Source: Streptomyces sp. Tue6028 (GTDB lineage Bacteria > Actinomycetota > Actinomycetes > Streptomycetales > Streptomycetaceae). Taken from it: a stretch of 64,000 nucleotides of DNA. Positions 1-7,775 of this stretch are shown in pieces. Under the pieces are notes generated by a model. The model had not been told where the DNA came from. It saw nothing but the letters and a program-made list of their open reading frames with translations, and made no database searches. A program made the position numbers and the translations under genes. The first letter of the stretch is position 1; each line of letters opens with the position of its first letter. Where the stretch lies: NCBI RefSeq assembly GCF_002300165.1, contig NZ_MLCE01000028.1:1-64000 (forward strand), read 5' to 3'.

Positions 1-35
1 TCGTACGTGTCGGTGGTGTCGGCGGTGTTCGCCAT
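1..35 (-). CDS. Possible N-terminus of a gene running off the left edge
   Basis: An ATG on the minus strand at 35 opens a frame reading MANTADTTDTY before the window ends. An AGGTG lies only about four bases upstream, a short but possible ribosome-binding site. From memory thiamine-kinase genes lie near rpmB in Streptomyces, but eleven residues cannot identify the product. The only support is an open frame, the ATG and the weak Shine-Dalgarno. Confidence 0.3.
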   Translation of the reverse strand, partial: MANTADTTDTY

Positions 36-66
36 GTCACCTGTGTCACTGTCTCGGCCCGTGTCC

Positions 67-106
67 GCCGCGGAAGCGTGCCCGGTGCCGCGGAAGCGTG
101 CGCGGT
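67..106. repeat. Two tandem copies of a 20-bp unit
   Basis: Units at 67-86 and 87-106 begin GCCGCGGAAGCGTG and differ at one base. They lie between the left-edge gene start and the rpmB terminator. No function is apparent. Confidence 0.6.
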
Positions 107-133
107 GCCGTGTCGGCCGCGGTGCGGGCACAG

Positions 134-169
134 CAAAAAGCCGGCCCACCCGGAGAGGTGGACCGGCTC
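134..169 (-). terminator. Rho-independent terminator of rpmB
   Basis: Read on the minus strand, AGCCGGtCCACC and GGTGGgCCGGCT form a stem around a short TCTCC-type loop and are followed by TTTTTG. It lies about 40 bases past the rpmB stop, the expected position. Confidence 0.8.
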
Positions 170-208
170 AGTGCAAGCGAACCAGCAGTGGCCGCGCGCT
201 AGCGGTTG

Positions 209-394
209 TCAGCGCGAAACCTTGCCGGCCTTGATGCACGAGGTGCAAGCGTTCACGCGCTTCGGCGTCCCGCCGACCACGGTACGGACGCGCTGGATGT
301 TGGGGTTCCAGCGACGGGGCGTACGGCGGTGCGAGTGCGAGATGTTGTTGCCGAAGCCCGGCCCCTTGCCGCAGACGTCGCAGTTGGCAGCCAC
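209..394 (-). CDS. rpmB: 50S ribosomal protein L28
   Basis: The 61-residue product is a complete L28, a large-subunit protein of the exit-site region. It begins MAANCDVCGKGPGFGNNISH and carries two CxxC pairs (CDVC near residues 5-8 and CTSC near 51-54), so this is the zinc-binding form of L28. The GTG start at 394 is preceded by TTTGGAGTGACCC, a good ribosome-binding site. Transcription is divergent from the DAK2 kinase gene, and a strong terminator follows at 134-169. Streptomyces commonly carry extra zinc-free L28 copies controlled by Zur; no obvious Zur palindrome is visible upstream here. Confidence 0.95.
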   Translation of the reverse strand: MAANCDVCGKGPGFGNNISHSHRRTPRRWNPNIQRVRTVVGGTPKRVNACTSCIKAGKVSR

Positions 395-429
395 GGGTCA
401 CTCCAAAGACTTCAGATGCACTTACGGTT

Positions 430-449
430 GATCCCGGCATGCCGGGATC
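430..449. promoter_or_regulatory. Perfect 20-bp palindrome in the rpmB leader
   Basis: GATCCCGGCATGCCGGGATC is self-complementary over all 20 bases and lies 35-55 bases upstream of the rpmB start. It could be an operator or a leader hairpin. There is no T-tract, so simple termination is unlikely. Confidence 0.5.
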
Positions 450-653
450 AGGATCTAGGATCTGAGTGGCGGTGCCAGGGGGAAGGCCCGATCGGATCGG
501 GCAACTGGAGCAGCATACAACGACTGCGTCCGGAGAACGAAACTACCATGACCGGCCCGTACCTGGTCCGCGCCCTCATCAGGGGTCCCTACCGACAGTA
601 ACCCGTTCTGGGTCTACGCTGCGTCCCACGTCCAGCAGCTCAAGGAGGCGCAG

Positions 654-2435
654 GTGCCGCAGGTGCCGCAGACACTCGATGCTCTCGCGGTGCGCACCTG
701 GTGCGGGCTCGCGCTCGAAGCGCTGGGACGGGCCCGCGAGGAGATCGACGCGATCAACGTCTACCCGGTGGCCGACGGGGACACGGGGACCAACCTGTAT
801 CTGACCGTGGAGTCGGCGGCAGCGGCCGTCGAGGCGGTCTTCGCGGGCCACGAGACGATGGCGGTCGCGGACGCCCGGGACCTCCACGGCACCGGTGCCC
901 CGGCCGACACCGGCACCGATACCGACGCGCGCGGAGGTCCGGGGGCGGTGCGGGCGGCCGACGGTCCCAGCCTCGCCGACGCCGTGCGGGCGATGGCCCA
1001 CGGCGCGCTCATCGGGGCACGCGGCAACTCCGGGACGATCCTCGCGCAGCTGCTGCGGGGCATGGCACAGGTCCTCGCGGCCGACGGTGACACCACCCAC
1101 ACCGACGGGCCGGGGCTGCGGCTCGCTCTGCGGCACGCCGCGGACTCCGCCCGCCTGGCCGTCGCCCACCCCGTCGAGGGCACCGTTCTCACGGTCGCCG
1201 CCGCGGCGGCCGACGCGGCGGACGGAGCCGAGGGCGACTGCGCGGCGGTCGCGCGCGCGGCCCACGAAGGGGCACGCGTCGCACTCGCCGCGACGCCCGG
1301 GCAGCTGGCCGTCCTGCGGCGCGCCGGAGTCGTCGACGCGGGCGGGCGTGGGCTGGTGGCCGTTCTCGCGGCCCTGGTGGAGACGTTCACGGGGGAGTCG
1401 CCCGGCCTGCTCGCGGTGCCCGCGCCCGCCCGCGCGCGTGAGGGGACGACCACGGTCCAGGCTTCCCCGCCCGCCGACGCGTGCACGGACGACGGACCGG
1501 AGGACGGCGGGCCCGCCTTCGAGGTGATCTACCTCCTGGAGGCGGAGGACGCGGCCGTGGAGCGGCTCCGGCGGCGCCTCGACGGTCTCGGGGACTCCCT
1601 CGTCGTGGTCGGCGGGGACGGGCTGTGGAACGTCCATGTGCACGTCGACGACGCGGGCGCCGCCGTGGAGGCGGGGGTCGAGGCCGGACGCCCGTACCGG
1701 ATCCGGATCACGCACTTCGGGCTCGGCGACGTCCACACCGCGGGCGCGGCCGGGCGTCCGCCGCGGGAGCGGGCCCAGCGCGCGGTGGTGGCCGTCGTGC
1801 CCGGCGAGGGACTGGCCCGGCTGTACACGGAGGCCGGGGCGACCGCCGTGCTCGCCCGGCCCGGGGAGCCGCCCGCCAGCGGGGAGCTCGTCGAGGCCGT
1901 ACGGCGGGCCCACGCGCGTGAGGTGGTGCTGCTGCCGAACGACGCCGAGCTGCGGCACACCGCGGCGGCCGCCGCGGAGCAGGCCCGCACGGAGGGCGTG
2001 CGGGTCGCGCTCATCCCGACGCGGTCCGCGGTGCAGGGCATCGCCGCGCTCGCCGTGCACGAGCCGGACCGCCGGTTCGACGAGGACGTCGTCGCCATGA
2101 CCTCGGCGGCCGGTGCCACCCGCCACGCCGAAGTCGTCGTCGCCGAACGGCAGTCCTGGACCATGGCCGGCATCTGCCAGGCCGGGGACGTCCTCGGCCT
2201 CATCGACGGCGACGTCGCCGTGATCGGCTCCGACGTCACGGCCACCGCCGAGTCGGTCCTCGACCGCATGCTCGCCGCCGGCGGCGAGATGGTCACACTC
2301 GTCCTCGGCGACGAGGCCCCCGAGTCCGTGGTGCCCCATCTGGAGGCCCGGGTCAGGGAGTCGTACCTGGCGGTCGACACGGTCGTGTACCGGGGCGGCC
2401 GGCAGGGCGCGTTGCTGCTGATCGGGGTGGAGTAG
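654..2435 (+). CDS. DAK2/DegV-associated kinase subunit, FakA/YloV family
   Basis: The 593-residue protein has an N-terminal DhaL (DAK2) nucleotide-binding domain over about residues 12-215. Its Mg/ATP-binding segment is NVYPVADGDTGTNLYLT, followed by a glycine-rich GARGNSGTILAQLL. The C-terminal half matches the YloV/FakA arrangement. FakA proteins phosphorylate fatty acids held by a FakB (DegV-family) partner; no FakB gene is in this window. The GTG start at 654 is chosen because AAGGAGG at 642-648 is five bases upstream. The gene is monocistronic, convergent with the TPR gene, and normally sits next to recG in Streptomyces (memory). Family assignment is firm; the substrate is inferred. Confidence 0.9.
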   Translation: MPQVPQTLDALAVRTWCGLALEALGRAREEIDAINVYPVADGDTGTNLYLTVESAAAAVEAVFAGHETMAVADARDLHGTGAPADTGTDTDARGGPGAVRAADGPSLADAVRAMAHGALIGARGNSGTILAQLLRGMAQVLAADGDTTHTDGPGLRLALRHAADSARLAVAHPVEGTVLTVAAAAADAADGAEGDCAAVARAAHEGARVALAATPGQLAVLRRAGVVDAGGRGLVAVLAALVETFTGESPGLLAVPAPARAREGTTTVQASPPADACTDDGPEDGGPAFEVIYLLEAEDAAVERLRRRLDGLGDSLVVVGGDGLWNVHVHVDDAGAAVEAGVEAGRPYRIRITHFGLGDVHTAGAAGRPPRERAQRAVVAVVPGEGLARLYTEAGATAVLARPGEPPASGELVEAVRRAHAREVVLLPNDAELRHTAAAAAEQARTEGVRVALIPTRSAVQGIAALAVHEPDRRFDEDVVAMTSAAGATRHAEVVVAERQSWTMAGICQAGDVLGLIDGDVAVIGSDVTATAESVLDRMLAAGGEMVTLVLGDEAPESVVPHLEARVRESYLAVDTVVYRGGRQGALLLIGVE

Positions 2436-2460
2436 CGGCCCCGCCCCCGCTCACGTCCAC

Positions 2461-2505
2461 GTCCTCGAGCGCCGGACGACCTCAGCCCGTCCGGCGCTTG
2501 AGGAC
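2461..2505. terminator. Long hairpin of a Streptomyces REP-like element
   Basis: An 18-base arm at 2461-2478 pairs with 2488-2505 (core AGCGCCGGACG / CGTCCGGCGCT) with one mismatch and a nine-base loop. It lies 25 bases after the FakA-like gene, between convergent genes, so it can act as a bidirectional terminator. The arm sequence is a common dispersed intergenic palindrome of Streptomyces (memory). Confidence 0.7.
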
Positions 2506-2531
2506 GAGGCCGTCCAGGCCGAGGCGGGGGT

Positions 2532-2550
2532 CTGGGGGCGCAGCCCCCAG
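2532..2550. terminator. Second hairpin of the REP-like element
   Basis: CTGGGGGC and GCCCCCAG flank a three-base GCA loop. Together with the hairpin at 2461-2505 and the GAGGCGGGGGT stretch between them, it makes the composite palindrome that often follows Streptomyces genes. Confidence 0.6.
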
Positions 2551-2585
2551 TGCAGGGAAGGGCAGGGGCGGAGGGGGCGAACCAC

Positions 2586-2755
2586 CGGCCCGCGGAAGCT
2601 GCGAATCCTCCGGTCCGCGGAGGGCGGCGAACGCTCCGGTCCGCGGAGAGGGCGAACCCTCCGGTCCGCGGAGAGGGCGAACCCGCCGGTCCGCGGAGGG
2701 CTGGAGAACCCGCCGGTCCGCGGAGAGGGCGAACCCGCCGGTCCGCGGATGGAGG
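2586..2755. repeat. Minisatellite of about 6.5 copies of a 25-27-bp unit with TCCGCGGA
   Basis: Units start at 2586, 2611, 2637, 2662, 2687, 2714 and 2739, the last partial. Each begins CGGTCCGCGGA (first copy CGGCCCGCGGA) and most continue GAGGGCGAACC. Copies 2662-2686 and 2714-2738 are identical. Every full unit after the first carries the 8-bp palindrome TCCGCGGA. The array fills the 347-base gap between convergent genes together with the two hairpins; no gene was seen in the gap. Confidence 0.85.
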
Positions 2756-2782
2756 CGCCCCCGGGACCCCTGCCGCACCGAC

Positions 2783-5773
2783 TCAGTCCCCCGGGAGTCC
2801 TTCGACCAGCCCCAGCATTCGTTCCGCCTCGGTCCGCCGGGACCCGGCAGTCTCCCCGTCCAGCCCCGCGCAGGCGGAGAGCACCGCACGCGCGCGTGCG
2901 GCAGCCGCGGCGGGGCGGCCGAGGTCGGCCTCCAGCCGGCCGGCGGCGAGTTCGGCCCCGGTCCGGGCTCCGACGCCGGCGTCGCCCAGCGAGGTGAACA
3001 CGGCGATCGCCCGCGTGACATGGGCGAGGGCCTCCTCCAACGCCGCCCCGGCGGAGGCCTCTTCCTCGTCCCCGGACACGGAACGGGCCACGAGATCACC
3101 GAACTGACGGTGGGTGTGCCCGAGTTCGGCGACCAGACGCTCCCGCGTCTCCTCGCCCTCCGGACCCCCGGAGGCGGAGCCGGACGGCGAGGCGGACTCC
3201 GCCCGGAGAGCCGACTCGCACGCCCGCACGGCCGTCTCCATCAGCTCCCGCGCGGCGTCGAGGCCGGCCTCCGTGCGCGGCGCGGTCCACGCGCGCGCCC
3301 GCAGCGACCTGACCAGCCCGGGGACGTTGCCGAGCGCGCGCCACAGGTCGCCGGCACGGGCGTACGCCTGCTCGGCCCGGTCGGCCAGACCGGCGTGCCC
3401 CAGGGCCTCGGCGGCCAGATGCGCGAGCATCGCGTGGTCGTGCTGTTCGGGCCAGTGCCGGGCGATGTCCGCGGCCCGCAGCCAGTGCCCGGCGGCCTCA
3501 CGGTGTTCGCCGAGTTCGGTGAGACAGTCGCCGAGCCACCACCGCGTCTGGACGATCGCGCCGTCCCCGTGCATCTCGGCGGTCAGGTCGGGCAGCGCCG
3601 ACTCCAGCACCTCGGCCGCCTCGGCCCACCGCCCCTGGCGGAGCAGCAGTCCGCCGAGCTGGTGGCGGGCCCAGGCGCCGAGCGTGCCGGCCTCACCCGC
3701 CTCGTCGGCCCAGTGCGCGGCTTCCAGCGCCTGTTCCGCGGCGGGACCCGACTGCCCGCGGGCGCCCAGGATCTCGGCGAGCTGGAGATGCAGCTGGGCG
3801 TGGCCCATGGGTTCCAGGTACGCACCTGCGTGCTCCAGCGCCGCGCGGGCCGCCCGCTCCGCGGCGCCGGCGTCGCCCAGCTGCATCGCGATGCCGGCGA
3901 GCCGGGAGTCGTACTCCACGGCGAACCACGGCAGCCCGGCCGAGACGAACCCGTCCACGGCGGCCGAGAGGTGCTCCACGGCGGTCTCGGCGTCGTCGGC
4001 GCGCGCCGCGAGCTCGCCGAGCATCGCCCTCGCCTCCGCGGCCCGCGAGGCGAGCGCCACGTCCTCGCCGACGTGCGGCCCGACCAGCGCGAGCAACTCC
4101 CGCGCGGCCGCCCCGGCCGTCCGGGTGGCGGCCGCGGCGTCCGGGCCGGCGGCCTCGCCCGCGCTCTCCAGCTCGTCGACCAGGTGCATCCACGTCCGCG
4201 CCCGCCCGATCAGCACGGACGCCGTCTGAGGCACTCCCGTACCGCCCCGGGCGTGGAGGGCGAGCACCTCCTCGTACAGCTCCGCCGTCTCCGCCAGCGC
4301 CTCCGCGGTGCCGACGGACAGGGCGTGGACGTACGCGGCGCGGGCACGGGCCGCGAGCGCCTCACCGGGGTCGCCCGCCTCCTCGTACAGCTCCGCCGCG
4401 CGGCGGAACAGGCCGACGCCCTCGGGACCGCGGTCCATCGCCTCGTGGTCGGCGATCTCCGCGCGGTCGCGGACCGTCAGCTCGTTGCCCTCGGCGGCGC
4501 GTGAGACAGCCGCCCACGCCTCCACCGCGTCCGGGCTGCGCAGCCCGGACAGCCGCCGGGCCTCCGCGAGCAGCGCGGGCAGGTCCGGTGCGGCGCCGGC
4601 ACCCGCCGCCCGCGGCCGGTGCTCCGGCGCCGGCTCGGCGCGACCGGCGGACGCGGGGCGGGCGGAGCGCACGCCCAGCGGCAGCCGGTCCACCAGCGGC
4701 GCCCGGTCCATGCGTGCCCGGGCCCGCTCGCTCACGTAGGAGGTGCCGTTGCGGGAGTCGAAGCGCGCGGCCAGCGCGAGGGTCTCCTCGCGCGCGTGGA
4801 CGGCCAGTTCCGCCGCGGTCCACGCCCGTCCGGCGGGGCCGGGCACCGTCTGCCCGCCGAGGCCGAGGGAGGCCAGGCGGTCCATCAGGAGGGCCACGAC
4901 CGCCATGAAGTCCAGCTTGCTGCGCGGGTCCCCGGAGTCCGTGAAGTACGCGGGCCGCTCGGCGAGGAGCTCCAGGGCGCGGGCCTCGTTCCCCGACAGC
5001 GCGCAGAACTCGACGTGGTCCGCGTACGCCCCGCGCATGCTCTCCATGGCGCGCACCAGCCGGAAGCCCCGGAGGTGATGGGCGCGGGCCTCCTGCAGGC
5101 GGCCCAGGCGCAGCAGGGGGAGCAGCGACGACGCGAGGACGGTGTGCGGCTCGTGGGCGCACGTGTACGCGCCCTCCAGGACCGGAGCCCACAGGTCGAG
5201 CGCCTCCGTGTCGGCGTCGCGCTCCGCGCGCCACCATCCCTGGCTGTGCAGCTCGCACGCGTGGCAGTCCGCCATGCTGTCCCGGTCGGCGGCCAGCCAT
5301 GCGGCGTACGCCCGGTCCGCCCGCTCCAGGTCCCCGAGATGCGCGGCGACGCTGAACTCCGCGCCCCGCACGGACCGTTCGGAGTGGCCGGCCAGCCGGT
5401 AGCGGCGCTCCATCTCGCCGAGCCACTTCTCGATCGAGGCGAGCGGGATGTGCGGCTGGTCCAGCATTCCGGCCGACATCCACTTGAACACCCAGTGCAG
5501 CGAGTGGATCTCGTACTCGTCGAAGTCCTCCGGGCGCTCGTCCCACATGCGCAGCAGGCGCGCGAAGGGGACGAACATCTTGTCCTTCTCGGAGCTGTAG
5601 TTGTAGACCTTCAGCTGGTGTCCGAGCGCCTCGACGACCGCGAGCGGGATGTTCAGCTTCTCGGCCTCGACGAGCAGTTGCTCCGCGCGCGCGTTGCGTG
5701 CGGGCCCCTCGGGCTGCTCGTGGTTGTCCGCCATCTCCTGGCGCAGGGTGTCGAAGTCCATGGCCCCGCTCAT
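2783..5773 (-). CDS. Large TPR-repeat protein coupled to the HSP90-like gene
   Basis: The 996-residue protein is almost entirely helical and Ala/Glu/Leu-rich, with repeated TPR-like helix pairs (for example AELYEEAGDPGEALAARARA and LGDAGAAERAARAALEHA) through most of its length, especially after residue 400. It has no signal peptide, membrane segment or recognisable catalytic motif. The ATG at 5773 overlaps the TGA of the upstream HSP90-like gene as ATGA, with GGGGAGGG upstream, so the two are translationally coupled. TPR proteins are standard HSP90 partners, so a co-chaperone or client-adaptor role is a reasonable inference but is not shown. A second ATG at 5761 (MDFDTLRQ) is an alternative start. 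Confidence 0.85.
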   Translation of the reverse strand: MSGAMDFDTLRQEMADNHEQPEGPARNARAEQLLVEAEKLNIPLAVVEALGHQLKVYNYSSEKDKMFVPFARLLRMWDERPEDFDEYEIHSLHWVFKWMSAGMLDQPHIPLASIEKWLGEMERRYRLAGHSERSVRGAEFSVAAHLGDLERADRAYAAWLAADRDSMADCHACELHSQGWWRAERDADTEALDLWAPVLEGAYTCAHEPHTVLASSLLPLLRLGRLQEARAHHLRGFRLVRAMESMRGAYADHVEFCALSGNEARALELLAERPAYFTDSGDPRSKLDFMAVVALLMDRLASLGLGGQTVPGPAGRAWTAAELAVHAREETLALAARFDSRNGTSYVSERARARMDRAPLVDRLPLGVRSARPASAGRAEPAPEHRPRAAGAGAAPDLPALLAEARRLSGLRSPDAVEAWAAVSRAAEGNELTVRDRAEIADHEAMDRGPEGVGLFRRAAELYEEAGDPGEALAARARAAYVHALSVGTAEALAETAELYEEVLALHARGGTGVPQTASVLIGRARTWMHLVDELESAGEAAGPDAAAATRTAGAAARELLALVGPHVGEDVALASRAAEARAMLGELAARADDAETAVEHLSAAVDGFVSAGLPWFAVEYDSRLAGIAMQLGDAGAAERAARAALEHAGAYLEPMGHAQLHLQLAEILGARGQSGPAAEQALEAAHWADEAGEAGTLGAWARHQLGGLLLRQGRWAEAAEVLESALPDLTAEMHGDGAIVQTRWWLGDCLTELGEHREAAGHWLRAADIARHWPEQHDHAMLAHLAAEALGHAGLADRAEQAYARAGDLWRALGNVPGLVRSLRARAWTAPRTEAGLDAARELMETAVRACESALRAESASPSGSASGGPEGEETRERLVAELGHTHRQFGDLVARSVSGDEEEASAGAALEEALAHVTRAIAVFTSLGDAGVGARTGAELAAGRLEADLGRPAAAAARARAVLSACAGLDGETAGSRRTEAERMLGLVEGLPGD

Positions 5774-7608
5774 CCGCGGTCGTCCCTCCCCGGGTCGGTA
5801 TGGGTGGCCCATTCGAGGAGGCCGATGAACGAGCGGTTCAGGAGCGCGGAGTCGGAGGGCCGCAGCGGGCGCTGGGCCATCAGCAGTGCCTGGCCGTACA
5901 GCGACTCGGTGGCGGTGCCGATCAGCTCAGGGTCGGCCAGGGAACCGATCCGCCGGACGAGCGGGTTGAGGTGGTTGAGCACCAGCCGCGCGCGGGGCGC
6001 GCTGCCGCGCAGCGAGCCGAGAATGCCGGCCCACAGGTCGTCGGCCTGCTCCTCGGCCTCCGCGCGGGCCTGCTCGTGCCGGGCGGCCCGGTCGTCCAGG
6101 TGCAGGGCCGGGACCGAGAGCGGGTGGAAGGCGCGCAGGACGACGTCGCAGCCCATCGGGTCGAGCTTCGCCCGCGCCGCCGCCAGGAAGGCCGACAGGG
6201 CCAGCTCCTCGCCCGGGTCGACCGCGTCCAGGTGCGCGGTCACCGTGTCGGCGTCCAGCTCCGAGACGACCGTGCCCGGGCGCACCGAGGGCAGCGCCTC
6301 GACCAGCTCGCTGTCGTACGTGTAGCCGCCGTTGACGACGCCGACGCCCTGCGCGGACGCGATCGGCGCGACCTGCCGGTACTCCTCGACGGTGCGCGTG
6401 AAGTGCACGACGGGGTGCCGCTGCGCGAACTCCTCCAGGGACAGCCGGCCGTCGGTCGTCTCGAAGGGCAGCCACGGCAGCATCGTGCGCAGCATGTCCG
6501 CGTCGTGCCGCGCGAGGGACTTCACCCCCAGGTGGTGCACCGACAGGAACGCCGACAGCCGCTCCGGGTCCCCGGCAGCCAGGCCGGTCAGCCAGGACCG
6601 GATGCGCTCACCGAGCGCCTCGCGCACCGCGGCGAGGGTCTCGTCCTCGTACAGCGACTCGCGTGAGGCGGTGGGCCGCAGACTGTCCGTGTCCAGCACA
6701 CAGCGCACGAAGAACGCCCAGTCGGGCAGCAGTTGTTCGGCCCGCTCGGTGAGCAGCATGCCCTTGAGATGCACCCGATGGCTCGCCCGCTGGGCGGGAC
6801 TGACGGCGGTCGGCAGGACGTACGCGACACCGCGGATGCCGGCCAGCGGCACCTTCAGGTCGATCGCGTCCAGCGGAGTGAACCCGAACAGGTCGTGGCA
6901 GTGCCGGGCGAGGGCCACCCGCCGGGTGGCGGGGCTCGGGTACGCGCGGTCCCACGGCGCCGGCAGGTCGGTGACCGCCTCGTCGCCCACGCGCAGGTCG
7001 TACGGCAGCAGCGAGCCGAAGTCCCGTGCCAGCGACCGCACCCGCTCCTCGGTGAGCCACTCGCCGGCCCCGGCGCGGGCCACCAGGTGCACGGTGGTGC
7101 CCGGTTCGGGGCGTGCCTCGGCGGGCAGCGTCCGCACGGTGTACGAACCGTCGTCGGCCGCCGTCCACTCCACGGGCGCCGCGTCGGGGGTGCGCGCGCT
7201 GCGGCTGACGACGCGGATGCGCTCGGCGACCACGAAGCAGGCGAGCAGGCCGATGCCGAACTGGCCCAGGAAGTCCGAGCGTGCCGACTCCAGGCCGTCG
7301 TCCCGCTTGGAGCTGCGGCCGATGGTCGCGAGGAGGCTGTGCACGTCGGCCTCGGTGAGCCCCACACCGGAGTCCTCCACCCGCAGCGCGCCGCCCTCGG
7401 CATGCAGGCGCACGGTGGCCGGGGCGTCCGGCTGCTCGGCCCGCCGCGCGGTGATCGCGTCCACCGCGTTCTGCAGCAGCTCGCGCAGATAGACCTTGGG
7501 ACTGGAGTAGAGGTGATGGGAGAGCAGGTCCACCAGACCGCGCAGGTCGACCTGGAACGTATGAGGTGACTGAGGTGCCTGGGATGACTGTGAGGTCTGG
7601 GAGTCCAT
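5770..7608 (-). CDS. HSP90-family (HtpG-like) chaperone ATPase
   Basis: The 612-residue protein has a GHKL ATPase domain at residues 1-230: LRELLQNAVDAI (catalytic Glu and metal-binding Asn), VEDSGVGL (the DxGxG ATP site) and GQFGIGLLACF (Gly-rich lid). Middle and C-terminal domains follow at near-normal HtpG length. The sequence is divergent from the E. coli type: LVDLLSHHLYSSPKVYLREL occupies the usual N-terminal position. The ATG at 7608 is chosen because homology begins just after it (HTFQVDLRGL); the ribosome-binding site is weak. The last four bases overlap the TPR gene. It is divergent from recG across a 167-base gap that must hold both promoters. Confidence 0.88.
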   Translation of the reverse strand: MDSQTSQSSQAPQSPHTFQVDLRGLVDLLSHHLYSSPKVYLRELLQNAVDAITARRAEQPDAPATVRLHAEGGALRVEDSGVGLTEADVHSLLATIGRSSKRDDGLESARSDFLGQFGIGLLACFVVAERIRVVSRSARTPDAAPVEWTAADDGSYTVRTLPAEARPEPGTTVHLVARAGAGEWLTEERVRSLARDFGSLLPYDLRVGDEAVTDLPAPWDRAYPSPATRRVALARHCHDLFGFTPLDAIDLKVPLAGIRGVAYVLPTAVSPAQRASHRVHLKGMLLTERAEQLLPDWAFFVRCVLDTDSLRPTASRESLYEDETLAAVREALGERIRSWLTGLAAGDPERLSAFLSVHHLGVKSLARHDADMLRTMLPWLPFETTDGRLSLEEFAQRHPVVHFTRTVEEYRQVAPIASAQGVGVVNGGYTYDSELVEALPSVRPGTVVSELDADTVTAHLDAVDPGEELALSAFLAAARAKLDPMGCDVVLRAFHPLSVPALHLDDRAARHEQARAEAEEQADDLWAGILGSLRGSAPRARLVLNHLNPLVRRIGSLADPELIGTATESLYGQALLMAQRPLRPSDSALLNRSFIGLLEWATHTDPGRDDRG

Positions 7609-7775
7609 CGTCGCTGCGCCGGTCGGTGGGGGGACGGGCGACGGCGCGGGGTCGGGCGGTCCCGGCGGACGGTGACCGCGAAGAGGGCCGGAACGCGTCA
7701 TCCTAGGCCCGGAACGACCGGCCTGACCAGCGGATTTCCAGGACGTATACGGCATTGTCAGTGTGGTGGTGTGCA

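Noticed and set aside
2586..2755. CRISPR array
   Set aside because: Units are contiguous with no unique spacers of constant size, and no cas genes are present.
2498..4504. 668-codon plus-strand frame over the tandem repeat and TPR gene
   Set aside because: It starts inside the intergenic repeat and runs antisense to a strong TPR gene; composition is Arg/Gly/Pro shadow-like.
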